From: Gossypium raimondii
Lineage: Eukaryota; Streptophyta; Magnoliopsida; Malvales; Malvaceae
Length of the DNA: 64,000 nt
Direction of reading: 5' to 3'
Assembly (NCBI RefSeq): GCF_025698545.1
Contig: NC_068575.1
Coordinates: 54,755,980-54,819,979 of the forward strand
Shown: one piece after another, positions 36,021 through 48,270 of the stretch
Position numbering within the stretch: position 1 is the first letter of the stretch
Layout: every line of letters starts with the position of its first letter
Translations under genes and position numbers: made by a program
Notes under the pieces: generated by a model
Told to the model about the DNA's origin: nothing
Database searches by the model: none
What the model saw: only the letters and a program-made list of their open reading frames with translations

Positions 36021-38753
36021 TTAACTTGTTTGCTGAATGTTGGAAGATACTAATAAATCTATATCAAGTCTCTTATGTATAATTAATTTCAAAAGGGAAA
36101 AAAATTTGCATGAAAATGGAAAAATAGGGGGAAAAACATGTTTCTCTGGAAAGGGTCCTTGTTTTTATGGTTGAAAACACAAGCGGGAAAGTTGTCCCAA
36201 TCTGCCTGCTTTCCTGATATAATCCAATTCAATTGCGAGTCATTTTATGTTGACTAATACTGACCGATGGCAAGATTCTATTCTGCAAAACATAAAATAA
36301 AAGTTAACTCGAGGGAATATCTTAATAAAGAAGAAACATCAAACATAATCTTCATTAACAAACTCTGCTTTGGGTTGCAATAAATTTCAAGGGGAATGCT
36401 AACCTCATATTGCAACCAACTAGTAGAACTTATTCTGAAAGCTAATTTCTAGTCACCACCTGTTCAGTTATTGATCTGCAATGGTAAAACGTTTCCATAA
36501 TGATAATGACCCCACCCAATATCCATTTTCTGATAAATACAGGCAGTTATTAGCAGTTTAAAATGGTTCATCAGTTTCATCAGTTTCTAATATATTTATA
36601 CTGGACCTACAAGTTGAAACATAAGATTCCTTCAAAAAAAAACAGATGAGCTTCAAGGTGCCCAACTGTAGAAAAACACTTGGCTTGGTTTGCTCAGGAA
36701 ACAGATATCAAGAAATTCCATCATAAAATTTATTCCATTGTGGCAAACCACTGCATTTCATTGCCAAAATCTGGTTACATGGTGCATAAGCAGAGCTTCC
36801 AAGGACAATCACGGGCTCCAGGTCGTAAAGATTTAATAAACATACATGTAACTTACAGCACCAGGAGACAAAAATTTGTAACCAACCTTCGTAACTTCCT
36901 CAATTCTAATATGTATTTTATTCATGAAGAAACCACCCTGTCTATTACCAGATAATAGGAGAACCGCACTTAGTTCCTTTCAAGTCTCACGCAATTGAAG
37001 AAAAAGCAGTACAGAGAAAACTCATGGCTTTTTCAGTGAGGAAACGAGGCAAGGTTCAGTTCCCAAGAAGTAGGATCTTAAACCAGAAGCGAGCAAGGCT
37101 GTACATAATCCATCGTTGTGTGTTGATGCTCATTTGCTGGAGAGACCCCAAGGATAAATAATAGCTTTGCCTGATTCACCAGACTTTGTCAAGAGGCATA
37201 GATGAGGAATCAAGAGATTGGCACTGTAAATTTCAAACTCAAAGCACTGAATTTAGCGTTTCTATGTCAGATTGCTTTTAATTAACTCACCTTTGGTCTG
37301 TGCAGAAATTTCTTTTCCCTTTCTGCTCTTTTGATTTATTTATTTACTACTCCTTTCACACAGGCGCTTATCTTGAATCAGGAGCACCTACTGCATAGAA
37401 TTGCATGCTCAGGCATCACCAGAAATCCCAACAGAGTAGGCAAGTAGACATCCAAGTATCTGATGCCCATTCAGAGGAATAACCGAAAAAGTGCTATTAC
37501 TCTCGGGTGCTTTAATTTATATTTCTTGTATGTTGTCAAGAAGGCCCAATTTTGCGGTGCATACACTAATGCAGAGTCATAGTTAAGGCTCCAGAGATAT
37601 AAATACAGTTTTGGACACCTAACATTACAACATAAAAACTATACAATAAAGATTTCCTATGAACACAAAATTGAGAAACAATATCTGAAATATTAGAACT
37701 GTAACACGTCAACTAAAAATACTTTTACAACAATAATCTCTATGGTGTGCTCAAGCTTAACCTTCTGGCTTACGATGTTCTGAAATTGAAAGCATCAACA
37801 GCCTAAAGAGACAAGAGGTGACATATTTCCCCAGATACTTGAGAGTGAAAAGACCTTTCATCAAAGTATCCAAATCAAATATCTAGAAGTTGTGATTTCA
37901 TCTACCCATCATTGATAAATAATTAAACTATAGCTACAATAAATTCTCTACCAAAAAGAAGAAGCTATTCGATCTTATCTGTGTTCAAAATTAAGAAATA
38001 TATCAACTGAAAGCATTGAATTCTAGGAGGACACGAGGGTCCTAGCTGAAGATAACATGGTGACCCTTCACGTGGAGAAAGAAATGCTCCTAATCCTGTG
38101 TTTACATAACCAACAGCAACCAATGACAAAACAATGCTAAGTTGCTAACAACAAAAACCTACAGAACACTTTTACCTCTGCATCCCATCCCTATTCCCTC
38201 CTGATTTCATTCATTGAATAAGATATAGAAAACATGTTAGAGAGCTTATTAAAAGAACAATATAACTTATGCGCTTCGCATTTGCTCTTCATGTGTCACT
38301 TACCTACACGTACCAATAAATCTACTTGAAACTCCAACTAAAAGAAGAAAAGCAAAAAGAAAGACATCAAGAATGAAATTCATCAACATTGAACATGGAT
38401 TCATTCATTAAGTTTGTAGAGTCCCATATGAAAAAGAAAGAAAGTTCGTGAGATCACAATAATATGATTTATCCGCAAATGAGTTGAGAATTGTAAAGCG
38501 GCGTCATCTTCAAATTAGGGGGGGGGGGAGGGAAAGTTAAAAATTAGAAAGAAAACCCACAAATTCCAAGGGAGTTCCATTAAAATAAATAAGAAAAGAA
38601 ACAAAATTACTTCAAATTATAAACCAAACTGTGCGAGAATTGATTCACAATATCCTCGGCACGTATAAAACTAAAAAGAAAATACATAAATATAAGGAAC
38701 GAACCCTAGAATACGAAGTGACGAAGGTCGAGCAAATTGACAGTGAAAAGGGT
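36021..38753. other. Spacer, possibly 3' transcribed region of the small gene at 38754-38987
   Basis: No convincing coding sequence on either strand. The length and less extreme AT content could mean that it holds untranslated exons of the minus-strand gene upstream, but no splice sites could be proved. A G-run lies at about 38519-38529. Confidence 0.35.
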
Positions 38754-38987
38754 CTAAGCGGCTGGACGGGGTTGTGGTTCAGTTTCAGGTTCGTCGTGGA
38801 TGAGGGGCTTGGTGAGTACAAGAGGGCGGTCATAGGCTTCCTCTTCGTCATCAAAATCGGTGGTGCTGAGATTAATACAGGAGCAGCGCTCCAATGATGC
38901 GAAAAATGCAGATGCCATGCTGGTGCCGACCCAGTTAGCCATACGATCTAGCTTGTCGCACGACATGAAGCTGCAGTTGTTTTCCAT
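38754..38987 (-). CDS. Small conserved plant protein of unknown function
   Basis: A single open frame of 77 codons plus TAG, from the ATG at 38985-38987. The first half ([20 protein letters not shown] then [13 protein letters not shown]) is Cys-containing and looks like a conserved block known to me from small uncharacterised dicot proteins; the true start may be the internal Met8. The second half is acidic and Pro-rich ([27 protein letters not shown]), hence probably unstructured. There is no signal peptide or membrane helix. Support is the block's resemblance to known plant proteins and an ordinary codon pattern; the function is unknown. Confidence 0.65.
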   Translation of the reverse strand: MENNCSFMSCDKLDRMANWVGTSMASAFFASLERCSCINLSTTDFDDEEEAYDRPLVLTKPLIHDEPETEPQPRPAA

Positions 38988-39554
38988 CGCCTTATTTTAT
39001 CAGATATTCAGATGAGATTTTTAACCACAGAAGTTTTGCTAATCAGCTTCGTGAAAGGAGGAAGACAGTTAGTTGTAAAGTGGCGCGACACTTTCCTTTA
39101 TGAGCTGCTTTTATTTATTATTATTTTTTAAAATATTGGGGAATGTTGATTCGTCATTCCTCGCACGATTCCTTTTCTTGCCATTTGTTGGCCTTCTTCT
39201 TTTCTTTAAATAACGGATTTTTAGTTGTGATTCCGCCCGTTGGTATAATGTTAGGCCGGCTGGAGAGAGAGAGAAAGTGGGGCCATGGGTTCGGGCCTTG
39301 GCATTATCCTTTACAGCTATGGACTCTTTGTTATGGGCTTTGTTTAATCTTTGGCCCGCCAAAATCATATCTTCTATGAAACAGACGTTCATGGAAAAGA
39401 ATCGACTTTTGAGATCCTATTGCAAGTGAAATTATTATACGGCCAATTTATTGTAACATTTGGATACATTCTCATTTCTCACCTTCATTCTTTAAAAGAA
39501 AAAAGAAATTGCTAATGTAGAGAATTTGCAAGAATATCCCTTTCCTCTTGTTTC
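38988..39554. other. Spacer between small gene and invertase
   Basis: Probably the promoter and leader of the small gene (left part) and the 3'UTR of the invertase gene (right part). No other coding sequence seen. Confidence 0.45.
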
Positions 39555-42500
39555 TTAGAAAGAGATAGAGCCGGTGAGCTTTGGCATGGAAATCCTTTTA
39601 TCTTCTTCAAGAGAGATAATGGGGAGGTTGGCCGGGTTCTCAATCATCCGCTTGGCGACCAAGTAGCCAGAAATGCTCCATGTCTGATATTTCCTCGCTT
39701 GTTTCCCAACATAACGCCCAGCCTTACCATCGTAGTACTCCGGCCATCCATTTTTTGAAAGGCGCTGTTCCATCAGCTCTATGGCTCGTTTTGCAATTTG
39801 AGGTCTTCCGGTCTTTATACATGCTGCTGTGAGTAGCCATATCAGAGCTGCTTACAATATTAAAAAACACCAGGTCAAGTTGTATTATAAAAACCCAAGC
39901 CAAAACTGTTAATTACCTACGCAGTTAGTTTATCAGGCAATTTGAGTAGCCATAGAAACCTTAATTGCCTTTCATGCATGAGAAATAATACACGATCCAA
40001 CTAAAACAAAATAAAACTTAATCTAAACCTGATAAAATAAAGTATGAGACTAAGGACATTTATATCCCAATTGAAGTTCCAAATCAATCATGCGTCTCCG
40101 GCTACCAATAAGACAACCTTCATTATCAATGGAAAGATTATTTAAAGAAATAAATATAGCTAAGCAAATGACATACAATGGAACTCAATGTTCATGAGTT
40201 CAGACACATACCTGGCCATGTTCCACCATTATGGTAACTCCATCGTGTATTCTTTGGATCAAATCCAGTAACAGTTCTCCAATCATGACCCTCCAGTGCT
40301 GGATAAACGATCTTCAAAGGCATCTCTCCTATCAAGTCCTCCCAACGCTCCTCAATCAAATCCATAATTGCAGTTGCTTGTGCAGGTGTGGCTAAGGAAC
40401 TCAAGATTGCAATGCAGTTTCCAACCAAAAACCAGCGGAAGTCCATTCGAGCTGGGCTGACATTACCAATCAGATATCCCCCTCGTAAGGGCATAAAATC
40501 AAATACCCAATCGGGAATGGACTCAGGGATTACATTGAACTTGTTGACTGCTGTGTGGGAATACTCTTCAGTTTTGTAACGATATATGTTGTTTAACTGT
40601 GTGAAATCTAACCAGTAGTATTTTTGGATGTGATAACTGAGAGCTGTGATGCGCTTATCAATGCGCTCAATGAGTTCCTTGCCATCTCGTTCTGGTTTCA
40701 GCATCTGCCTTGAACACCTCAGTGCAAAATAGAAGAGCGCTTGGATTTCAATTGGATATCCATAAATTCCCTGCTCAAAGTGCAAGCACATTAACTTCCA
40801 GAAATTACACTGAAAACTTAGTGCAGTAAAATCCCAAAGTAGCACTAACCAGCCAACACTCAACACAACTCCAGCCATTCCAGTACATAAAATGAGTTTA
40901 GACAAATATATACAATAATATATTAGGAGATTGAATGCCATTCCCATCCACAAAATCAAGCAAGAAGTCCTCTGCTCTAAAAGCTCGCACAATTACTGGC
41001 ACGGTTAAACGAGGTTCAGAACAAAAGAAAATAATAAAATGACCGACATGCTTTCTCTGCTACTAGATAAGGGCCAGTATAAAATCATGCAGATAGATCA
41101 GAGGTTCTAAGGATAATAGATTATTGCCGAGTTAGACTGGCAAACTATATACTAAACAATTAGAGCCGTAGTGACAACGAACGAGTCTAACTCCTAATCT
41201 TGTTTCAAACAGTTGCTTCTGCATACCACAGAGGAGTCGAAGGATAAATTTAAGATAACGGAATGACTCACCATCCTCCTATCAATCATGCTACACCCAG
41301 CTGCACACAGAAGTGTCGGAAAAGTGTCAAATCCATCTGAAAGGCAAAGGTTAAGAATCAGCTTCATTCCTCTTTGCACCTCAGGCATTTCTGAAAGTGT
41401 ATAATCCTGTGTGCACTTGGTATATGATCTTAGCAGTATAATCCACCAGAACCCAGAGTCAACAGGAGCAACTCTCCCTATTGCACTGCCACCAAAATCT
41501 GCAACCAAGGTTTCCTTTTGCCGATGCGAATCATAAAGAACTTTAAAACTGGCAGGCATGACACCTTCTCCAAGTGTGAAGTTGTCTATCCTTTTCTCCC
41601 AGCCTTGAAGATGAAGAGTCTTTAACAGGAAGTTTTTCACTATTACTGGATCACCACCAGCACTGGCTGATCTCATTAGACAGGTTAAACCGCTGGGAAC
41701 AAAGTCTCTTACAAAAACCTGAAAGATAAGAATGGTGCAGTGATAATGGTTCAGTGCAATTAGTAGCTCTGAAGTAAGGAATTCAACATCATTAAATTCA
41801 TTACATATGGGGCAAGGGCTAGCTATCAAACTAGAAAAACAGCATTACTATGAATTTGTGCAACATGAGATATGTGGTTGAATAATAGTTTAGCCAAAAA
41901 TAAAACTCGTCTCTGTTTTTAGTGGGTGCAAGATAAACATTAATCAACTTCCCCCCAGTACTGGCTTCTACAACAAGTGTCAACTTTTACATGTATGGAA
42001 AAATCCCTTCCTCGTTTGTTTTGAAATAAATTAGAAAAAAGTAACCACTCATGCCACTCAAAATAAGTTGCAACTAAAAATAGTAACGTCAACAACTAGT
42101 CAAACATCCTATTGAACTACTTAAAAGAAAACTCAACTCGTTTATCTCGCAACTCCAATTCCCTGCCTTCTCATTTCCCACAAAATTTGCAGATACATGT
42201 AGGGCAGGTCATGAAGTGCCTACTTTCATCGCAAGTAAAATAACAAGAAGTGTAACTATGGATAAACTAGTAAAGAATATAAAAATGAATTAGATAGATG
42301 GTTTTCATGAATTCCAAATTAAGAACTTCATTAACCTAAAAAACATAAATATACAATAGGCTCCTACCCAGCCTACTAAATGAAGGAGCAACGCATAAAC
42401 CATCTAAGAGAAATGAAAATTTACTGCAACATTATCAAACAAAAGAGAAAACAATAATGCTATAACAAAGGAAGTACTGAATTTGAAGATACAAAAACGA

Positions 42501-43362
42501 TAACAAAGAACTAAACAAATTATACCTGATTGTAATTTAAAGCCTCGGCAGTAGGATCCATAGCCGCAAGGGTACCTACAGGCTTGCCTTTGTAATATAC
42601 GTAAGATTTCTGGAGTGTTTCCCACGCTTCTTCCACCATCGCACCATTCTCTGCGCGCCCCTCAAGAAAGCCGTTCGATCTAATAGCAGAAAGTATGCTA
42701 TTCAGTTCAAAGTTCTTCTCAAAACCTGTGCCTACGCTAGCACACGACTTCAAGGACGTATGAGCCACGCTGGTGTTATCAGAGATATTCTCGTTGCTCT
42801 GAACTCTCATCGTCTTCTTCAGCTTTTCCTCCGGTTTCTCAGTCAATTCATTTTCTTCCTGCGATGTATATGACTCTCCGTTTCCAACAAATTCTTGACA
42901 TTTCTCTTTTGGTGTATATGGAGTTCCTCCCTCTCTTGATTCAAGGGATGGCTTACCATTATGAATTGATTTTACGTTGTCAGTTTCTAAAGAACCTGAC
43001 GAAGGTTTCTCAACATATTCAGAAACCCCGTCGTCTTTGAAAATATTTTTCTCTTGTGAGGGTAGAGAATTCTCAGCAAACTTACACTTCCGAAACACAA
43101 TAAAATCAGATGATTTCTCGCTCACTACGTCACTTTCTTTCTCCAGAGTCTCCGAAAGCTGCTCCTCAATCAGCTTGGTGCGTTCTTCTTTCTGTTGAAG
43201 GCCGATCAAATTCAAAGAATCCACTGGTTCCACCTCTTTCCCCGACGTAGCTTCTACTTCTTTCTCACTATCTTCAGAAAACGGAGTCGAAGAAGGCGGA
43301 CGAGGAGCCGCTCCTGCTTCATTTGTAACTTCTAGAAAGTTCAGTGATGTGAAAGATGACAT
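39555..43362 (-). CDS. Alkaline/neutral invertase (GH100), cytosolic-clade core with long N-terminal extension
   Basis: Hydrolyses sucrose to glucose and fructose. Exons in transcript order: 42526-43362, 41272-41718, 40212-40770 and 39555-39847; joins keep frame and give 712 codons with TAA (711 aa). The core from about residue 245 matches the cytosolic (CINV-like) group: [109 protein letters not shown] and a C-terminal SLEEDKR. Residues 1-240 are an unusual hydrophilic, Glu/Ser/Lys-rich extension, without an obvious transit peptide. Asp366 in VDSG is the presumed catalytic acid. The usual EGHEWR is EGHDWR here (Asp591). The length and divergence suggest an Arabidopsis A/N-InvD-like member; activity is not assured. 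Confidence 0.93.
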
Positions 43363-43447
43363 TCTAAAAGGAAAAGATCAGCACAAGATTAGATTCATTA
43401 GAGAGAAAAACAAATAACATTGCCATTTAGCGAGGGACAAATATACC
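43363..43447 (-). other. Leader intron of the invertase gene
   Basis: On minus, GAAAG|GTATATTTG (donor at 43445-43446) and CTTTTCCTTTTAG|A (acceptor at 43364-43365) bracket an 83-bp intron that ends one base before the ATG at 43360-43362. The pyrimidine-rich acceptor tract is good. Confidence 0.55.
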
Positions 43448-45365
43448 TTTCAAGGCACTTCGTTCGTCGTTTGGGATAGGAGAGTAGAATTGCTACAGAG
43501 AATAGGGAGAGACAAAAATGAAGCAAGAAAATGGGGAGGGAGCGGGAACTATATATAATAAGGATGCAATGAAAGAACTGGAAACCATATTGGTGATGAG
43601 TGCATACTGGCACTGCGAACTGTAATTCTGTTTTAGCGGTTAGAGAGAAATTTTTGTTGTGTGGGCGTTTTATATTCGGCAATTAGGTCTTCACATATGA
43701 GTTATTAACGAATATGCCATTTTTGGTTTCAAGCCTTGGTCATACCCAAAGTGGAACCCTGTTTGAGATCTGTAACTATTTCAGTCAAAGATTTTATTAT
43801 TTTAAAAGTACGTGTTTTACGACTTAAGATTGCGATTAGCTGTTGTAAGTGATGAAGTCCTTGATAGGGGCGTATTAAAGAAAAAATATTGTTTAACTTG
43901 TTAATTTTCCCTTTTAATTAACTTTTTTTTTTGGTACTTGTTGAGGTGTTATGGATAGAAATAATTATCATATAACAAAAATTGTTAATTTTCTAGAAGA
44001 GTTTTTGGTGGCCATTGAGTATCGAAGGGTACATCGAGAACTTGATGTTTAAAATGAAAGTTTAATTTTTTTAGTATATAGATTATTAATAGAAGAAATG
44101 AAATTTAGTAATATGAATTGTTATATTTATTTAGAATTTTATTTGTTTCAATAAATTATATGTTCAAACTTTAGTTTTCATATAGATTGAGATTATTTTA
44201 ACGGTGAGTAAAGAATGGATATTGAAAAAGAAAACAAGAGTTTTAAAAATTACATGTTACATGTCGCATATTGATTATTTTACTATCTTATAAAAATAGT
44301 ATTGTTAATATATTAGAATAATTTGTATAACGTTTGGTACACTTAGGTATGTTTGGTACATTCAGGTATATAAATGGACAAACAAAACTTAAGTATTGAA
44401 TTAAGAAAATGTTCAGTATTTAAATATAAAATTTGGAGAAAAAATTAAAGATTCAAATATTAAACTTATTAAAAATAAAAGTAAACTAAAATACAGCAAT
44501 TTAAAAAATAAAATAGACTAATATTCTTCTTGGACGTAAAGAAATAGACCAATGTTATTTCATTTAACTCAGAAGTTAAAAATTTCTTTAAAATATTGCA
44601 AGACACTAAAATAATTATAAATTATAAATTAAATTCATATAATTCATTAATCTTACTTATAAAGTCAAAAGATTGAACTACTTAAAATAAAAATAGATTA
44701 AAATATAGCTTTTATATTTATTTTTTTACATTTGAAATTTTACCATTGTTTTCATTTTCAAGAATTTTGTAACTTGTGAAATTTTTTTCACTTTTCCCAC
44801 ATTTATTTTAGCTTTATAAAAATAAGTTACAATATTACTTTTGCCAATTTACTGTTACAATAACTTAAATTTTACCGCGAAGGGCTGGACGAAAATAAAT
44901 GGCGAATATATTTTGTCGTGCAACAACCAGACGGCACCTTCCTACACTCAGCCAAAACATTACAAAAAGGCGACAAAGCAAAGGAGCGGACAACGGTAGC
45001 TAGCTAATAAAAGCGAAACCTCCCTTCTCTCGCAAGTTATGAGTAAAAATTTTACGTTTTACAAAAAAAAAAACGAATGAACACTTCATTCTCATTGATA
45101 ATTAAACCCACCCCCTGAACCTGTAATTCTCTCATCCGATGGATTTCATCTCTCTTTTCGTTCCTTTTTTCTTTCTCAAACTCTTTATTAAATTAAAGTA
45201 TCCAAATTCTTTGATTATGAGACGTTTCCTCCAAGCAACCCTCCACCACCATCGCCATCTTTTTTATCCCCATTGATCATTCTTTGGCCTTCTTTAGATT
45301 CTATGTTCTGTTTCTTTTTTATGAGCCAACGATTTTCCAGTTGCGAAGAAAATTTTTCTTACCCA
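43448..45365. other. Divergent promoter region, invertase (-) and KLCR copy (+)
   Basis: AT-rich, no gene seen. The invertase leader probably starts within 43448-43700. The right part (44880-45365) is GC-richer and looks like the former promoter and leader of the KLCR copy. Confidence 0.45.
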
Positions 45366-48270
45366 ATGCCGGGTCAAGTTTCCGTTAAAACTCCACCAAA
45401 TGCGGGTTCACGTAGCCGGAACTGAAATGAAAGCGGCTCCAAGCGATCCCCATCTCCATCACCTTCGGTTTCACGACCAAAGCCAACGAAAAGGACCCCG
45501 GATAAAACCCACATTGATGAATCTTCCCTCAACAATCCGGATCTGGTCCGTTTCTCCTCAAGCTCGCCGAGACTCCATTGCTTCCGCTGATAACCCGAAT
45601 AAGGCTTTGATTACGCCCTCCGAGCCACGAAATTGTTCGAGAGGTGTTCGGGTCCGGGTTTGGAGCTGGCTATGAGCTTGCACGTTCTGGCGGCGATTTA
45701 TAGTAGCTTGGGGAGGTTTGAGGAAGCGGTTCCGGTTTTGGAGCGGTCCATCGAGGTGCCGCTTCTCGGAAATGGGTCGGATCATGCTCTGGCGAAGTTT
45801 TCTGGCTGTATGCAGTTAGGGGATACGTATTCCATGATGGGTCAATTGGACCGGTCTATTAACTCTTATGAGTCCGGCTTAAGGATCCAGATTGAAGCTC
45901 TCGGGGATTCGGATCCTAGGACATGTAGGTAAGGTAACTAACCTTCCATTATTTACTGATTTTACAATTTAGTTGGCGAGTTGGGTGCATGTTCTCTTTG
46001 GAGGTTGGAAATGCTAAGAATCCAAGCGCCATGTTTGAAACCTTCTAATACGCTCACTGCAGCTAGCAGACTGGCTTCTGCTTTCTTAATTCTTTGAACC
46101 TTTTGATGTATGGTGTTGTGTTGTGGTTAGTTAATTATTGTCATTAGTTTTGCTGAAATTCTTGTTAATTGGTTAAGTTGCTATTTTTTGTTGCTGACTT
46201 AGTTCGAGATGTAACTTGAGCCTTAAGACGCTTTGCTCTTCATGATAGAAACTAGGAATAAAACTGCTTACTGGTGATCTATAAGGCCATTGCTGCAACA
46301 GAGAAATAAAAATTGGTGTTTGATGACGATTATAATTAACTAGTGTTTTAAAGATTTGCTTGCAGGCGGTTTCTTGTGAACCAGATTGTCGGTTCCAACT
46401 GATTGCTAGAGCCTTACCACATAGTATTTCTAAAGGATATTCCAAAAATAACTGGTTCCTGGTCTGCCTTTGTTGTTAACAAACTGGGTGCAGAGGGTTA
46501 TCTTATAATGTTGTCTTCTGCACACTGCATATTGGTTAATAGCTTAATGCTAATTCACTTGGTGAAAACAATAAAGCCATACACAGAGCAACTAAGCAAC
46601 CCGGGGGAAATATATATACTAGATTGAGCAATTTGCTTTCTCGAAATTGTTACATTAATCAGCATAAGTGCATTCTCAACTGAGTGAAACTGTCAGGTAT
46701 TTAGCTGAGGCCCATGTTCAAGTGGTGCAATTTAACGAGGCAGAAAGTCCTGCTAGAAGGCCCTCGAAATCCACAAAGAGCACAGTGCACCAGGACCCCT
46801 TGAAGAAGCAGCTGATCACCTGCTTATGGCTCTTGTGTGTGAAGCAAAGGGAGACTATGAATCTGCCCTTGAGCACCTTGTCCGTGCTAGCATGTCAATG
46901 ATTGCAAATGGTCAAGAAAATGAAGTGGCTAATATTGATGTTAGCATCGGCAACATTTATTTGTCCCTTTGCAGATTTGATGAGGCAATCTTTGCCTATC
47001 AGAAGGCACTTAACAGTGTTTAAGTCCACAAAAGGCAAAAGTCACCCTTCTTTGGCATCAGTCTTCATTCGTCTTGCTGATCTCTACAACAAGACAGGCA
47101 AGCTAAGGGAATCCAAATTCTATTCCGAGAATGCCTTTAGGATATATTCTAAACAGGTTCCTGGAACTACACCAGAGGAGATTGCCGGTGGATTGACTGA
47201 AGTATCAGCCATTTATGAAGCTTTGAATTAGCCTGAAGAGGCTGTGAAGCTCCTTGAGATGGCGATGAAGTTACTGGAGGACACCCATGGCAACATAAGC
47301 ACCATTGCCAGAATTGAAGCACAGATGGGTGGGATGTTTTACCTGGTTGGGAGGTATGGGGAAGTTCGAAGCTCTTTCGAGAGTGCTATGGCAAAGCTCC
47401 ATGCTAGTGGGGAGAGTAAATTTGCTTTTTTTGGAATTGTATTGAACCAGATGGGACTAGCAAATGTGCAACTGTACCGAATAGATGAGGCCATTGGGTG
47501 ATTTAAAGAGGCAAGAAAGATATTGGAACTAGAATGTGGCTCATGTCACTTAGAGACTATTGGAGTTTATAGCAACCTTGCTGCAACCTATGATGACATA
47601 GGAAGGTTAGAATTGTTCTACATTCATTCATGTTAAAATAACCATGTTATCCCTGTATTTTGTTTAACTGCTCTGGTTACTTGTTTTAACCATTCATTGC
47701 ATGGGCAGATTGTCTAAGAAAAGCATTTTCATTTTTATTCACAATAACCATCTCATATTAGATAACATCATATCTAGATCTACCAGCCAGGGTACCTTAC
47801 TGTCTTGTCAAAATCACTTTTAGATGCGCATCAGTTATCTTTGTTGAAAGCATGATGATGAGGCTGATCCCCTGTTTATGACAATACTGGTTTATGGTTC
47901 TTAAGGATGATTTTACTAGTCTTATTAAAACCATTTACAAATTGCTCATTTGCACGACACAGCAAAAAAGGGTCCCGGGATTACATCTTGAACTCTTTAT
48001 GTATAGTTGAACACTTGAACTGCATCTTTAAGTTTTCCGTAATCTGTCATTGCCGAAGTTATCTATGCTATTGAGATATTGAAGTACATCCTTAAGATTA
48101 GAGAAGAAAAGCCTGGAATGGAAAATCCCAATGTTGATGATGAAAAGATAAGGCTGGCTGCGATACGGAACAGAAAAGGAAAATCATTTGAGAATCTTCT
48201 TAACGCCAACTCCTATAGAACCAAGATGAAGAGTACAAAGAAGTGGTCCATGTTTGATATTAGATCTTGA
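45366..48270 (+). pseudogene. KLCR: Kinesin-light-chain-related TPR protein, disrupted copy with introns
   Basis: KLCR/CMU proteins hold microtubules to the cell cortex and help guide cellulose synthase tracks. Three exon-like blocks: 45366-45928, 46697-47605 and about 48059-48270, with normal GT/AG at the first junction. The start MPGQVSVKTPPNAGSRSRN is followed by TGA at 45423-45425; the frame changes near 45555 and 45610. The TPR part (ELAMSLHVLAAIYSSLGRFE, VPVLERSIEVP, FSGCMQLGDTYSMMGQLDRS) is clear. In exon 2 there are a frameshift near 46745, TAG at 46754-46756, a one-base insertion near 47011, TAG at 47229-47231 and TGA at 47499-47501. The end (NPNVDDEKIRL, IRNRKGKSFENLL) fits the family. 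Retained introns show a duplicated or formerly working gene, not a processed copy. Confidence 0.88.

Noticed and set aside
36680..36955. 91-codon plus-strand frame
   Set aside because: No ATG at the start, no motif, and ordinary spacer composition.
47845..47880. Possible C/D-box snoRNA in the last KLCR intron (ATGATGA near CTGA)
   Set aside because: The boxes are only a few bases apart and no terminal stem is visible.
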